Assembly: GCF_002157145.1 (NCBI RefSeq)
Contig: NZ_CP021361.1
Location: 682,001-746,000, forward strand
Length of the DNA: 64,000 bases
Direction: 5' to 3'
From: Acidovorax carolinensis
GTDB taxonomy: Bacteria; Pseudomonadota; Gammaproteobacteria; Burkholderiales; Burkholderiaceae_C
Shown: positions 56,032-64,000 of the stretch, piece after piece
Layout: every line of letters begins with the position of its first letter
Numbering within the stretch: the stretch's first letter is position 1
The notes under the pieces: model-generated
Database searches by the model: none
What the model saw: only the letters and a program-made list of their open reading frames with translations
Told to the model about the DNA's origin: nothing
Position numbers and translations under genes: made by a program

Positions 56032-56934
56032 ATGTTTGAGCTGAGTCTGATGTGTCCGGAAGACCGCATTGAGGCGGTGAGCGATGCGCTGGACGCGCTG
56101 GATGCGCTGAGCGTATCGGTGGAGGACGCCGATGCGCAGACCGACGCCGAGCAGGCATTGTTCGGCGAGCCGGGTATGCCGCCTCCCAAGGACGGCTGGC
56201 AGCGCAGCCGGGTAGTGGCCTTGTTCGCGACGGAAGCCGCAGCGCGCGACGCCCAGCAGCTCTTGACTGTGCAGGATTTTTTCGCGGGCTGTCAGGTGCT
56301 GGGCCTGGCGACCGTGCCGGAACAAGATTGGGTGCGGCTGACGCAGTCACAGTTTGCGCCGGTCGACATCACCCCCGACTTCTGGATTGTTCCCACCTGG
56401 CACGAGCTGCCCGCGCAGGCACTGCGCAGCATCCGGCTGGATCCGGGGCTGGCCTTTGGCACGGGCACCCATCCCACCACGCGCATGTGCCTGCGATGGA
56501 TTGCACGCCACGGTGCTGCCAGCGCCGAGGCTGGGAATCCGCTGGGGCGTGTGCTGGACTACGGCTGTGGCTCGGGCATCCTGGCCATCGGTGCGGCCAA
56601 GTTCGGTGCTACCGACATTGATGCCGTGGACATTGACCCGGCGGCCGTCGAATCCACGGTGCAGAACGCACAGGCCAATGGCGTACAGGTGCAGGCCGGC
56701 CTTCCGGACAAGGCCCTGGGGACTTACCACACCGTGCTGGCCAACATTCTGGCCACTCCGTTGAAGGTGCTGGCCCCCTTGCTGTGCGCGCATGTGGCTT
56801 CAGGCGGCCACCTTGTTCTCGCAGGTATCCTGGAGCGCCAGGCGCAGGAGTTGCAGGAGGCCTACGCGCCGTGGATCCGCCTGGAGGTTGCCGATGCCGA
56901 GGATGGCTGGATTCTCATGACGGGCTCCCGCTGA
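56032..56934 (+). CDS. prmA: Ribosomal protein L11 methyltransferase
   Basis: Methylates lysines of ribosomal protein L11 with S-adenosylmethionine. The 300-aa protein has the PrmA opening (MFELSLMCPEDRIEAVSDALDALDALSVSVEDADAQ), FGTGTHPTTRMCLRWI, the SAM motif VLDYGCGSGILAIGAAKFGATDIDAVDIDPAAVE, and ANILATPLKVLAPLL. It follows accC in the usual betaproteobacterial order. Confidence 0.96.
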   Translation: MFELSLMCPEDRIEAVSDALDALDALSVSVEDADAQTDAEQALFGEPGMPPPKDGWQRSRVVALFATEAAARDAQQLLTVQDFFAGCQVLGLATVPEQDWVRLTQSQFAPVDITPDFWIVPTWHELPAQALRSIRLDPGLAFGTGTHPTTRMCLRWIARHGAASAEAGNPLGRVLDYGCGSGILAIGAAKFGATDIDAVDIDPAAVESTVQNAQANGVQVQAGLPDKALGTYHTVLANILATPLKVLAPLLCAHVASGGHLVLAGILERQAQELQEAYAPWIRLEVADAEDGWILMTGSR

Positions 56935-56989
56935 ATTTCCTGCACAGCAGCCGATTGTCTAAGGGGGCGCCGATTACCATGGATCGCAG

Positions 56990-58504
56990 ATGAGCCAGAT
57001 CACACGCTGCCCGTCCTGCGCGACTATGTTCAAGGTGGTTGCCGACCAGTTGCGCATTTCCGATGGCTGGGTGCGCTGCGGGCAATGCAAGGAGGTCTTT
57101 GACGCGTCAGCCCATCTGCTGCCGTTGGGGCCGCAGGCCTTGCTGCCGGACTTGTCCATGACCGCAGCGCGTCCGCCGCCAACACCTGTGGCGGGTGCCG
57201 CCGATGCGGGGCGTGCCTGGGGTGCTTCCACTGCTGCTGACAACCCTGCAGCTTCTTCTGTGCCGTCCATGCCCCCCACTGACTCGTCCGATGCATCGTG
57301 GGAGCCCCCTGCGCCAGACGCTGTGCTGGATGTACCGGGTCCGGTGGTTCCAGCATTTCTTGTCGCGGAAACGGCGGTTGTATCTTTCCCAGAGACAGAG
57401 ACAGAGACAGAGACAGAGACAGAGACAGAGACAGAGACAGAGACAGAGGCAGAGACAGAGACAGAGACGACGCCGCAGCCATCCAGGCCATTTCCCTGGC
57501 GGCCTGGTGTGTCTGCAGGCGATACCGACATGGCATCGATATCCGATGCGCTGGCACCGTTCACGCTTATCGGTGAAGGTGAATCGTCAACGGACGAAAC
57601 TCCTGCGGTCGAGATGCATGAGAGCCCTGCAGGCTACGAACTGCCAACTGCCGAGTTGAGGGACGCGGAGTGGCCTGAAGAGTTGCGGGGCGGAGATCCA
57701 CCTACCGCAGTCGGTGTGCTGCTTCCACCTACGGGGGTGCTATCCAAGCAATCTGTCGAGGAGCCTGAAACTGGCGATTTCGCCGATCCGCTTGAAAGTG
57801 CGCAGGCCCAGGAGGACGGGTCAGAGTGGGGGCCTGGCGAGTCATTCGACGAGCCCTCATCGCCTGAAACTTTGTCCAGTAGGTCGTCGTCTGGCATGGG
57901 GCCGGGGGATGCGTTGGAGGGGAACCCTCGTGACGGCATGCCGCATGATCAGGAAGGCGACGACTTGCCCGATGAGGTTTTGGGCGCAGATGACGTGAGT
58001 TTCGTGCGCGCGGCGAAGCGCAAGGCCTTCTGGCGGCGCCCATTTGTGCGGGTGGTGCTGGGGGCGGTCGTGTTCGTGCTTTTGTGTACCTTGGCATTGC
58101 AGGTGATGTTGCACGAGCGTGATCGCATTGCTGCCATGGATACCCGTATTCGCCCCTGGCTTCAGATGTTGTGCGAACCCTTCCAATGCGCGTTGGCTCC
58201 GCTGCGGCGCATATCAGATGTCATGATTGACAGCTCTTCATTCCATAAGGCGCGCGGAGACAGCTACCAGCTGACCTTTGCCATCAAAAACCGTGCAACC
58301 GTGCCCCTTGCTACGCCTGCCATGGAATTGACCTTGACCGATGCACAGGACCAGCCTGTGGTCCGGAGGGTGTTTTTGCCGCAGGAGATGGCGGCTCCCA
58401 CGGAACTGCCGGCCCTGGGAGACTGGTCCAGTTCGGTTGCAGTCATCGTGACCACGGGCGGGGCGCGCGTGGCGGGCTACCGGCTGGTGGCGTTTTATCC
58501 CTGA
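56990..58504 (+). CDS. DUF3426 / MJ0042 zinc-finger protein with long acidic repeat
   Basis: A 504-aa protein. N-terminal MJ0042 zinc finger with CPSC and CGQC pairs (ITRCPSCATMFKVVADQLRISDGWVRCGQCKEVF). An acidic, low-complexity middle holds an ET-dipeptide run (residues 127-158) encoded by a hexanucleotide repeat. One membrane helix near residue 355 (VVLGAVVFVLLCTLALQVML), then a periplasmic DUF3426 domain (MDTRIRPWLQMLCEPFQCALAPLRRISDVMIDSSSFHKARGDSYQLTFAIKNRATVPLATPAMELTLTDAQ). It always follows prmA in related genomes; function unknown. Confidence 0.86.
   Translation: MSQITRCPSCATMFKVVADQLRISDGWVRCGQCKEVFDASAHLLPLGPQALLPDLSMTAARPPPTPVAGAADAGRAWGASTAADNPAASSVPSMPPTDSSDASWEPPAPDAVLDVPGPVVPAFLVAETAVVSFPETETETETETETETETETEAETETETTPQPSRPFPWRPGVSAGDTDMASISDALAPFTLIGEGESSTDETPAVEMHESPAGYELPTAELRDAEWPEELRGGDPPTAVGVLLPPTGVLSKQSVEEPETGDFADPLESAQAQEDGSEWGPGESFDEPSSPETLSSRSSSGMGPGDALEGNPRDGMPHDQEGDDLPDEVLGADDVSFVRAAKRKAFWRRPFVRVVLGAVVFVLLCTLALQVMLHERDRIAAMDTRIRPWLQMLCEPFQCALAPLRRISDVMIDSSSFHKARGDSYQLTFAIKNRATVPLATPAMELTLTDAQDQPVVRRVFLPQEMAAPTELPALGDWSSSVAVIVTTGGARVAGYRLVAFYP
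57390..57468. repeat. Hexanucleotide (GAGACA)n repeat inside the DUF3426 gene
   Basis: About 13 copies of the unit AGAGAC (one has AGAGGC) encode alternating Glu-Thr. Being a multiple of three, changes in copy number leave the frame open. Confidence 0.9.
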
Positions 58505-58525
58505 TCCTTTTATTTACCTTGTGCC

Positions 58526-59422
58526 ATGGCTGTACTGATTTGCGGTTCTCTTGCGTTTGACACCATCATGACTTTTGAAGGGCGGTTTGCCGAGCAGATC
58601 CTGCCCGATCAGTTGCATATCCTCAATGTGTCTTTCCTGGTGCCCTCTTTGCGGCGCGATTTTGGAGGATGCGCGGGCAACATTGCCTACAGCCTGCGCC
58701 TGCTGGGGGGCGAGCCGCTGCCCATGGCCATGCTGGGTAGCGACGGTACCGATTATCTTTTGCGACTGAAGGAGTTGGGGATCAGCACGGCGCACGTAGG
58801 TCAGGTCCATGACGCCTACACGGCGCAGGCCATGATCATGACGGACCGTGACAACAACCAGATCACGGCATTTCATCCCGGGGCCATGATGCAGGCCCAT
58901 GCGAACCGGATTGAGCCTCAGACCGATGCGCGTCTTGGCATTGTGGCGCCTGATGGTCGGGACGCAATGCTGGAGCATGCGGCGCAGTTTGTGGCGGCAG
59001 ACATTCCTTTTGTCTTCGATCCAGGCCAGGGTCTGCCCATGTTCAGCGGAACTGAACTGTCCCGGTTTGTTGAGCAGGCCACCTGGGTCACCGTGAACGA
59101 CTATGAAGGCAAGATGCTGTGCGATCGCACCGGCTGGTCATGCGCGGAAATCTCGCGAAAGGTGAAGGGACTGATTGTCACGCTCGGGGCACAGGGTTGT
59201 GAGGTGTGGGTTGACGGAGAAAAGACGCTGGTCCCTGCCGCAAAGCCGGCCCAGGTGGTGGACCCGACGGGATGTGGCGACGCATGGCGGGGTGCGCTGC
59301 TTTTTGGGTTGGAGCGCGGCTGGTCGCTCGTGCGCTGCGCCGAGTTGGGCAATCGGGTGGGGGCTCTCAAAATTGCACAACGTGGACCGCAAAACTACAT
59401 ATTGGACTTCACCCCAGCCTGA
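58526..59422 (+). CDS. PfkB-family carbohydrate kinase
   Basis: A ribokinase-like small-molecule kinase, 298 aa. Motifs: MAVLICGSLAFDTIMTFEG, RDFGGCAGNIAYSLRLLGG, the substrate/ATP region DPTGCGDAWRGALLFGLERGW with the catalytic Asp. Substrate not certain; related Burkholderiales proteins are annotated as adenosine kinase or sugar kinase. It follows the DUF3426 gene by 21 bp. Confidence 0.88.
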   Translation: MAVLICGSLAFDTIMTFEGRFAEQILPDQLHILNVSFLVPSLRRDFGGCAGNIAYSLRLLGGEPLPMAMLGSDGTDYLLRLKELGISTAHVGQVHDAYTAQAMIMTDRDNNQITAFHPGAMMQAHANRIEPQTDARLGIVAPDGRDAMLEHAAQFVAADIPFVFDPGQGLPMFSGTELSRFVEQATWVTVNDYEGKMLCDRTGWSCAEISRKVKGLIVTLGAQGCEVWVDGEKTLVPAAKPAQVVDPTGCGDAWRGALLFGLERGWSLVRCAELGNRVGALKIAQRGPQNYILDFTPA

Positions 59423-59499
59423 CGCAGCGTGCATGCCGGAATTCGCTGTCTGCGCTGCCGATAGCGGTCAGGACGTCTGGCCAGCATTGTTCTTGGCAT

Positions 59500-59530
59500 A
59501 AAAAAACCCGGTGCGTTAGCACCGGGTTGG
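59500..59530. terminator. Bidirectional terminator between PfkB kinase and histone-like gene
   Basis: AACCCGGTGC-GTTA-GCACCGGGTT: a 10-bp perfect stem preceded by a run of A, so it ends with U-tract on the minus strand; it separates convergent transcripts. Confidence 0.9.
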
Positions 59531-59548
59531 GCACTGAGTGTGCCGAGC

Positions 59549-60142
59549 TTACGGCTTGGTGCCGGTAGGGAAGGGCCAGGCGGCCTGGGGATTCAGCGTG
59601 GTTTGCGCAGACGGCGCTGCCGCAGGGGCCTTCACGGCTTTCTTGGCTGGAGCGGCTTTCTTTGCCGGGGCTGCCTTTGGGGCAGGTGCAGCAGCCTTCT
59701 TGGCAGGAGCAGCTTTCTTCGCTGGTGCAGCCTTCTTGGCGGCCACTACCTTCTTGGCAGGAGCGGCTTTCTTCGCTGGTGCAGCCTTCTTGGCAGCCAC
59801 TACCTTCTTGGCGGGAGCAGCTTTCTTCGCTGGTGCAGCCTTCTTGGCAGCCACTACCTTCTTGGCAGGAGCAGCTTTTTTCGCTGGTGCAGCCTTCTTG
59901 GCAGCCACTACCTTCTTGGCAGGAGCAGCTTTTTTCGCTGGTGCAGCCTTCTTGGCAGCCACTACCTTCTTGGCAGGAGCAGCTTTCTTCGCTGGTGCAG
60001 CCTTCTTGGCAGCCACTACCTTCTTGGCAGGAGCAGCTTTCTTCGCTGGTGCAGCCTTCTTGGCGGCCACTACCTTCTTGGCAGGAGCAGCTTTCTTCGC
60101 TGGTGCAGCCTTCTTGGCGGCCGGTTTTTTCGCAGTTGCCAT
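59549..60142 (-). CDS. Histone H1-like nucleoid protein with tandem repeats
   Basis: 197 aa made of Lys/Ala/Pro repeats (AAPAKKAAPAKKVVAAKK), seven copies of an 18-residue unit encoded by 54-bp DNA repeats, then KAAAPAPKAAPAKKAAPAKKAVKAPAAAPS and a non-basic end (QTTLNPQAAWPFPTGTKP). Highly basic, related to bacterial histone H1 homologues (BpH1/AlgP/HC1 type) that bind DNA. ATG 60142 has AAGGAG 8 bp upstream; ATG 60145 is the neighbouring alternative. Confidence 0.88.
   Translation of the reverse strand: MATAKKPAAKKAAPAKKAAPAKKVVAAKKAAPAKKAAPAKKVVAAKKAAPAKKAAPAKKVVAAKKAAPAKKAAPAKKVVAAKKAAPAKKAAPAKKVVAAKKAAPAKKAAPAKKVVAAKKAAPAKKAAPAKKVVAAKKAAPAKKAAPAKKAAAPAPKAAPAKKAAPAKKAVKAPAAAPSAQTTLNPQAAWPFPTGTKP
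59745..60074. repeat. 54-bp tandem repeat in the histone-like gene
   Basis: The marker word ACTACC occurs at 59745, 59799, 59853, 59907, 59961, 60015 and 60069, exactly 54 bp apart: seven units. The repeats are near identical with a few substitutions. Confidence 0.95.
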
Positions 60143-60333
60143 CATGTTCTCCTTGGGTCAATTTGCAAAGAGCACTTCCTGTCTGCAGTGGACAGAAAGC
60201 GATCCATGGGGATGGAGAAGAACTCCATCCCCATGAACACGGAAACGCCGCACAGGACAGCGCTTTGCGGCGCTGCTCAGTTGGGGCGTGGTGTAAATAT
60301 CCATGGTGGTGTGATGTCTGCAAAAAAGGGGCG

Positions 60334-61521
60334 CTAGTCCCAGGACAGCGCACCACCGGACTGGTATTCAATAACCCGGGTCTCGAAGAAGTTGCGTTCC
60401 TTCTTCAGGTCGATCATCTCGCTCATCCACGGGAACGGGTTTTCTTCGTTGGGGAACAGTGTTTCAAGCCCGATTTGCGTGGCACGTCGGTTTGCGATGT
60501 AGCGCAGGTAGCCTTTGAACATGGAGGCGTTCATGCCCAGCACGCCGCGGGGCATGGTGTCCTCAGCGTAGCGGTATTCCAGCTCGACCGCCTTGAGGAA
60601 CAGCGCCTTGATCTCGGCCTTGAACTCTGCCGTCCACAGGTGGGGGTTCTCCAGCTTGAGCTGGTTGATCAGGTCGATGCCGAAATTGCAATGCATCGAC
60701 TCGTCGCGCAGGATGTACTGGTACTGTTCGGCTGCACCGGTCATCTTGTTCTGGCGGCCCAGCGCCAGGATCTGCGTGAAGCCGACATAGAAAAACAGGC
60801 CTTCCATCAGGCAGGCAAAGACGATCAGCGACTTGAGCAGCGTCTGGTCGGTTTCGGGTGTGCCGGTGTGGAAGTTGGGGTCCATGATCGCCTCGATGAA
60901 AGGGATCAGGAACTGGTCCTTGTCGCGAATCGACTGGACTTCGTTGTAGGCGTTGAAGATCTCGCTCTCATCGAGACCGAGCGATTCGACGATGTACTGG
61001 TAGGCGTGCGTGTGGATTGCTTCTTCAAACGCCTGGCGCAGCAGGAACTGACGGCACTCAGGCGCCGTGATGTGGCGGTAGGTGCCCAGCACGATGTTGT
61101 TGGCGGCCAGCGAATCGGCGGTGACGAAGAAGCCCAGGTTGCGCTTGATGATGCGGCGCTCGTCTTCGGTCAGACCGTTAGGGTCCTTCCACAACGCGAT
61201 GTCCCGCGTCATGTTCACTTCCTGGGGCATCCAGTGGTTGGCGCAGGTGGCCAGGTATTTTTCCCACGCCCATTTGTACTTGAACGGCACCAGCTGATTG
61301 ACATCGGTCTGGCCGTTGATGATGCGCTTGTCGGCAGCGTTGACGCGGCGATGGGCGGCAATGGTGGTGGCGGTGCTGGCAGCGGGGAGCGTGGCGCTCA
61401 CCGGTTGCAGTGATGGGGTCTGGAAAGACAGAGGCGGTTGTCCCGCCAGGCGGTTGCTGTTCAGACCGCCGTCCAGTTGATTTTGCGATGAGGGCTTGAC
61501 TTCTTCGTCCCAGGTCAACAT
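60334..61521 (-). CDS. nrdB: Ribonucleoside-diphosphate reductase beta subunit (class Ia)
   Basis: Provides the di-iron tyrosyl radical for NrdA. The 395-aa protein from ATG 61521 ([15 protein letters not shown]) has [10 protein letters not shown] and [28 protein letters not shown] (iron ligands Glu and His), [18 protein letters not shown], and [16 protein letters not shown] (last Glu/His ligands), with the usual C-terminus (LSWD) region that binds NrdA. It follows nrdA by 135 bp with a hairpin between. Confidence 0.96.
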   Translation of the reverse strand: MLTWDEEVKPSSQNQLDGGLNSNRLAGQPPLSFQTPSLQPVSATLPAASTATTIAAHRRVNAADKRIINGQTDVNQLVPFKYKWAWEKYLATCANHWMPQEVNMTRDIALWKDPNGLTEDERRIIKRNLGFFVTADSLAANNIVLGTYRHITAPECRQFLLRQAFEEAIHTHAYQYIVESLGLDESEIFNAYNEVQSIRDKDQFLIPFIEAIMDPNFHTGTPETDQTLLKSLIVFACLMEGLFFYVGFTQILALGRQNKMTGAAEQYQYILRDESMHCNFGIDLINQLKLENPHLWTAEFKAEIKALFLKAVELEYRYAEDTMPRGVLGMNASMFKGYLRYIANRRATQIGLETLFPNEENPFPWMSEMIDLKKERNFFETRVIEYQSGGALSWD

Positions 61522-61617
61522 AGATTTTCCAGTGTTCGGATTATGAAAGCAGTGCTGCGAAAAGAAAAGCACTGAAGCGTTGCGCAGCAAGGATTTGTTG
61601 CTTCACAGCACATGGAC

Positions 61618-61643
61618 AACGCCTCGGATGGGTCCGAGGCGTT
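61618..61643. other. Hairpin between nrdA and nrdB
   Basis: AACGCCTCGGA-TGGG-TCCGAGGCGTT: an 11-bp perfect stem. On the leftward transcript it follows the nrdA stop by 13 bp and is not followed by a U-run, so it is a likely mRNA-processing or stabilising stem, or a weak terminator setting NrdA:NrdB ratio. Confidence 0.75.
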
Positions 61644-61656
61644 GCTGGTGAAGTCC

Positions 61657-64000
61657 TTACTGACAGGCTTCGCAAGTGGGATCGTCGATCGCACAGAACT
61701 TGATGTCTGTGGCGGGCAGTGCGGCCGCCTGCGCAGCAGCAGCGGCAGCCGCTGCTTCGAGCGCGCTGGGTTGGGTCGGTGCAGCGGCCGACGCGCTGGC
61801 TGCGCCACCGTCATTGCCTGACGAAACCGCGTTGAGCTGGCGTGTGTTCACGGTGCTCATCTCGACGTGCGTGGCGCTTTGCGTGCGCAGGTAGTAGGTG
61901 GTCTTCAGGCCGCGTACCCAGGCCAGCTTGTAGGTGTCGTCGAGCTTCTTGCCCGATGCGCCGGCCATGTAGATGTTCAGGCTCTGCGCCTGGTCGATCC
62001 ACTTCTGGCGACGCGATGCGGCTTCCACCAGCCACTGGGGCTCCACTTCAAACGCCGTGGAGTACAGCGCCTTGATGTCCTGGGGCACGCGGTCGATGGA
62101 GTGCAGCGATCCCTTGAAGTGCTTGAGGTCCATGATCATCACGTCATCCCACAAGCCCAGGCGCTTCAAGTCGCGCACCAAGCCGCCGTTGATGACCGTG
62201 AACTCACCGGACAGGTTGGACTTGACCGACAGGTTACCGAACGAAGGCTCGATCGACGCATCGACACCGATGATGTTGGAGATGGTGGCGGTGGGTGCGA
62301 TGGCGACGCAGTTGGAGTTGCGCATGCCGTCCTGTGCAATCTTCTTGCGCAGGGCATCCCAGTCCAGCGTGGACGAGCGGTCCACTTCCACATAGCCGCC
62401 GCGGGCCTCGGACAGCATGTCCAGCGTGTCGAAAGGCAGAATGCCGCGATCCCACAGCGAGCCCTTGTAGCTGGAGTACTTGCCGCGCTCCCGGGCCAGC
62501 TCGGTGGAAGCCCAGTAGGCGTAGTAGCAGATGGCTTCCATCGACTGATCGGCGAATTCCACGGCTTCCTGCGAAGCGTAAGGGATGCGCAATTCGTACA
62601 GACTGTCCTGGAAGGCCATGACACCCAGGCCGACCGGGCGGTGGCGCAGGTTGGAGTCGCGGGCCTTCTTGACGGCGTAGTAGTTGATGTCGATCACGTT
62701 GTCGAGCATGCGCATGGCGACCGTGATGGTCTTCTTGAGCTTGTCGTGGTCGATCTGGCCATCTTTCAGATGCTGCAGCAGGTTCACCGAGCCGAGATTG
62801 CACACGGCGGTTTCGGTGTCGCTGGTGTTGAGCGTGATCTCGGTGCACAGGTTGCTGGAGTGCACCACGCCGGCATGCTGCTGGGGCGAACGCACGTTGC
62901 AGGCATCCTTGAACGTGATCCAGGGGTGGCCGGTCTCGAACAGCATGGTCAGCATCTTGCGCCACATGTCGGTGGCCTGCACCGTCTTGGCCGGCTTGAT
63001 CTCGCCGCGCGCAGCCTTTTCTTCATAGGCGACATAGGCCTTTTCGAAGTCGGCGCCAAAGAGATCGTGCAGGTCGGGCACGTTCGAGGGCGAGAACAGG
63101 GTCCATGTACCCTTTTCCATCACGCGGCGCATGAACAGGTCGGGAATCCAGTTGGCCGTGTTCATGTCGTGCGTGCGGCGGCGGTCATCGCCGGTGTTCT
63201 TGCGCAGTTCCAGGAACTCTTCGATGTCGAGGTGCCAGGTTTCCAGGTAGGTGCAGACGGCGCCCTTGCGCTTGCCGCCCTGGTTCACGGCCACGGCCGT
63301 GTCGTTGACCACCTTGAGGAAGGGCACTACGCCTTGCGACTCGCCATTGGTGCCCTTGATGTGGCTGCCCAGTGCGCGCACGCGGGTCCAGTCGTTGCCC
63401 AGGCCGCCGGCAAACTTAGAAAGCAGGGCGTTTTCCTTGATGGACTCATAGATGCCATCGAGGTCGTCGGGCACCGTGGTCAGGTAACACGAGGACAGCT
63501 GCGAGCGCAGCGTGCCGCTGTTGAACAGCGTGGGCGTGCTGGACATGAAGTCGAAGCTCGAGAGGATTTCATAGAACTCGATGGCGCGGGCTTCGCGGTC
63601 TATTTCATTGAGCGACAGGCCCATGGCCACGCGCATGAAGAAAGCCTGGGGCAGTTCAATGCGGGTTTTCTTGACGTGCAGGAAATAGCGGTCATACAGG
63701 GTCTGCAGGCCCAGGTAATCGAATTTTAGGTCGCGGTCGGCCTTGAGCGCGGCGCCCAGGCGCTGCAGGTCGTATTGCAGCAAGCGTTCATCGAGCAGGT
63801 CGTTTTCCACGCCCTTTTTGATGAACTGCGGGAAATAGTCCACATAGCTTTGCGCCATTTCGGCCTGGGTGACTTCGCGGCCCAGGACTTCCCGCACGAT
63901 GGTGTGCAGCAGCAGCCGCGCCGTGGCATAGGTGTAGTCCGGATCCTTCTCGATCAGGGTGCGTGCGGCGAGGATGGAGGCCTTGTAGACCTCTTCCATC
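61657..64000 (-). CDS. nrdA: Ribonucleoside-diphosphate reductase alpha subunit, C-terminal part (cut by window edge)
   Basis: Large catalytic subunit of class Ia ribonucleotide reductase, 780 aa in view, without the N-terminal ATP-cone that lies beyond the right edge (the ATG at 63999 is internal). Motifs: [21 protein letters not shown] (first active-site Cys), [28 protein letters not shown] (NxCxE plus the second Cys), [19 protein letters not shown], and [12 protein letters not shown] with the radical-transfer Tyr pair. A poly-Ala linker precedes the C-terminal CxxC (TCEACQ) that re-reduces the active site. Confidence 0.96.
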   Translation of the reverse strand, partial: MEEVYKASILAARTLIEKDPDYTYATARLLLHTIVREVLGREVTQAEMAQSYVDYFPQFIKKGVENDLLDERLLQYDLQRLGAALKADRDLKFDYLGLQTLYDRYFLHVKKTRIELPQAFFMRVAMGLSLNEIDREARAIEFYEILSSFDFMSSTPTLFNSGTLRSQLSSCYLTTVPDDLDGIYESIKENALLSKFAGGLGNDWTRVRALGSHIKGTNGESQGVVPFLKVVNDTAVAVNQGGKRKGAVCTYLETWHLDIEEFLELRKNTGDDRRRTHDMNTANWIPDLFMRRVMEKGTWTLFSPSNVPDLHDLFGADFEKAYVAYEEKAARGEIKPAKTVQATDMWRKMLTMLFETGHPWITFKDACNVRSPQQHAGVVHSSNLCTEITLNTSDTETAVCNLGSVNLLQHLKDGQIDHDKLKKTITVAMRMLDNVIDINYYAVKKARDSNLRHRPVGLGVMAFQDSLYELRIPYASQEAVEFADQSMEAICYYAYWASTELARERGKYSSYKGSLWDRGILPFDTLDMLSEARGGYVEVDRSSTLDWDALRKKIAQDGMRNSNCVAIAPTATISNIIGVDASIEPSFGNLSVKSNLSGEFTVINGGLVRDLKRLGLWDDVMIMDLKHFKGSLHSIDRVPQDIKALYSTAFEVEPQWLVEAASRRQKWIDQAQSLNIYMAGASGKKLDDTYKLAWVRGLKTTYYLRTQSATHVEMSTVNTRQLNAVSSGNDGGAASASAAAPTQPSALEAAAAAAAAQAAALPATDIKFCAIDDPTCEACQ

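Noticed and set aside
59745..60074. CRISPR-like regular repeats
   Set aside because: The 54-bp units are directly joined, without spacers, and encode the histone-like protein.
59662..61413. Long plus-strand ORF across the histone-like gene and nrdB
   Set aside because: Repeats without stop codons on the opposite strand; no family features.
63999..64000. ATG at the right edge as the nrdA start
   Set aside because: The sequence there ([20 protein letters not shown]) is internal in the family; the ATP-cone is missing beyond the window.

Overview
The window is a chromosomal segment of a GC-rich betaproteobacterium, most likely of the family Comamonadaceae (Acidovorax-like). The evidence is the Entner-Doudoroff glucose genes, paired cyanophycin synthetase genes with a DUF1854/ABC partner, an alanine/lysine-rich histone H1-like protein, an accB-accC-prmA-DUF3426 run, and a family of short palindromic repeats (GCTATTAAATTAATAGC next to AGCGCTTAT..ATAAGCGCT) scattered between and inside genes. 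No phage, IS element, CRISPR array, tRNA or rRNA was seen.

Layout. 1-5.8 kb: glucose catabolism (zwf, pgi, SMP-30 lactonase, edd, eda), with three TGTAA-N5-TTACA operators that match the HexR consensus. 5.8-9.7 kb: a QseBC-like two-component system next to a cytochrome b561, a diheme cytochrome c and a DUF1924/SHP-like cytochrome. 9.9-12.6 kb: a DUF805 protein, then groES-groEL with a heat-shock promoter, a perfect CIRCE operator and a 120-nt inverted element between the two genes. 12.8-17.8 kb: SPOR and TerB-like proteins, an acyl-CoA ligase and a DsbA-like protein. 17.8-26.2 kb: a cyanophycin locus (creA, two cphA paralogues, an ABC exporter, DUF1854). 26.5-38.5 kb: housekeeping and small conserved genes (5'-nucleotidase, GspF-like, LLM oxidoreductase, CZB protein, ruvC, RNase H, mtgA, aroE, tonB-like, RNase II). 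38.7-42.2 kb: an ECF sigma factor with a ferritin-like protein and a cytochrome c, then a Wzy/PglL-like ligase. 42.2-53.9 kb: an esterase, a kinase-HDOD-GAF fusion, rodA, yegP, tldD, aroG with an aromatic leader peptide, mpl and a TlpA-like thioredoxin. 54-64 kb: accB, accC, prmA, a DUF3426 protein, a PfkB kinase, the histone-like gene, nrdB and the 3' part of nrdA.

Twelve otherwise well-conserved genes carry a single reading-frame break. Eleven are repaired by adding one G or C, ten of them in a run of three or four G/C. They include the normally essential accC, which becomes exactly 449 aa after repair. The pattern points to homopolymer under-calling in the sequence rather than gene decay, so these genes are given as single CDSs with the break noted.

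The most interesting signals are: the two CphA paralogues, which have complementary damage (one keeps an N-domain HxxEH motif but has a ruined Mur-ligase P-loop, the other the reverse); the FYFWFW leader peptide and terminator in front of aroG; the ABC exporter of the cyanophycin locus, which has an N-terminal zinc-ribbon-like extension; the inverted element inside groESL; an upstream ORF before accC that imitates the accC start; and the paired-palindrome family, which also supplies codons inside gspF-like, aroE and tldD.
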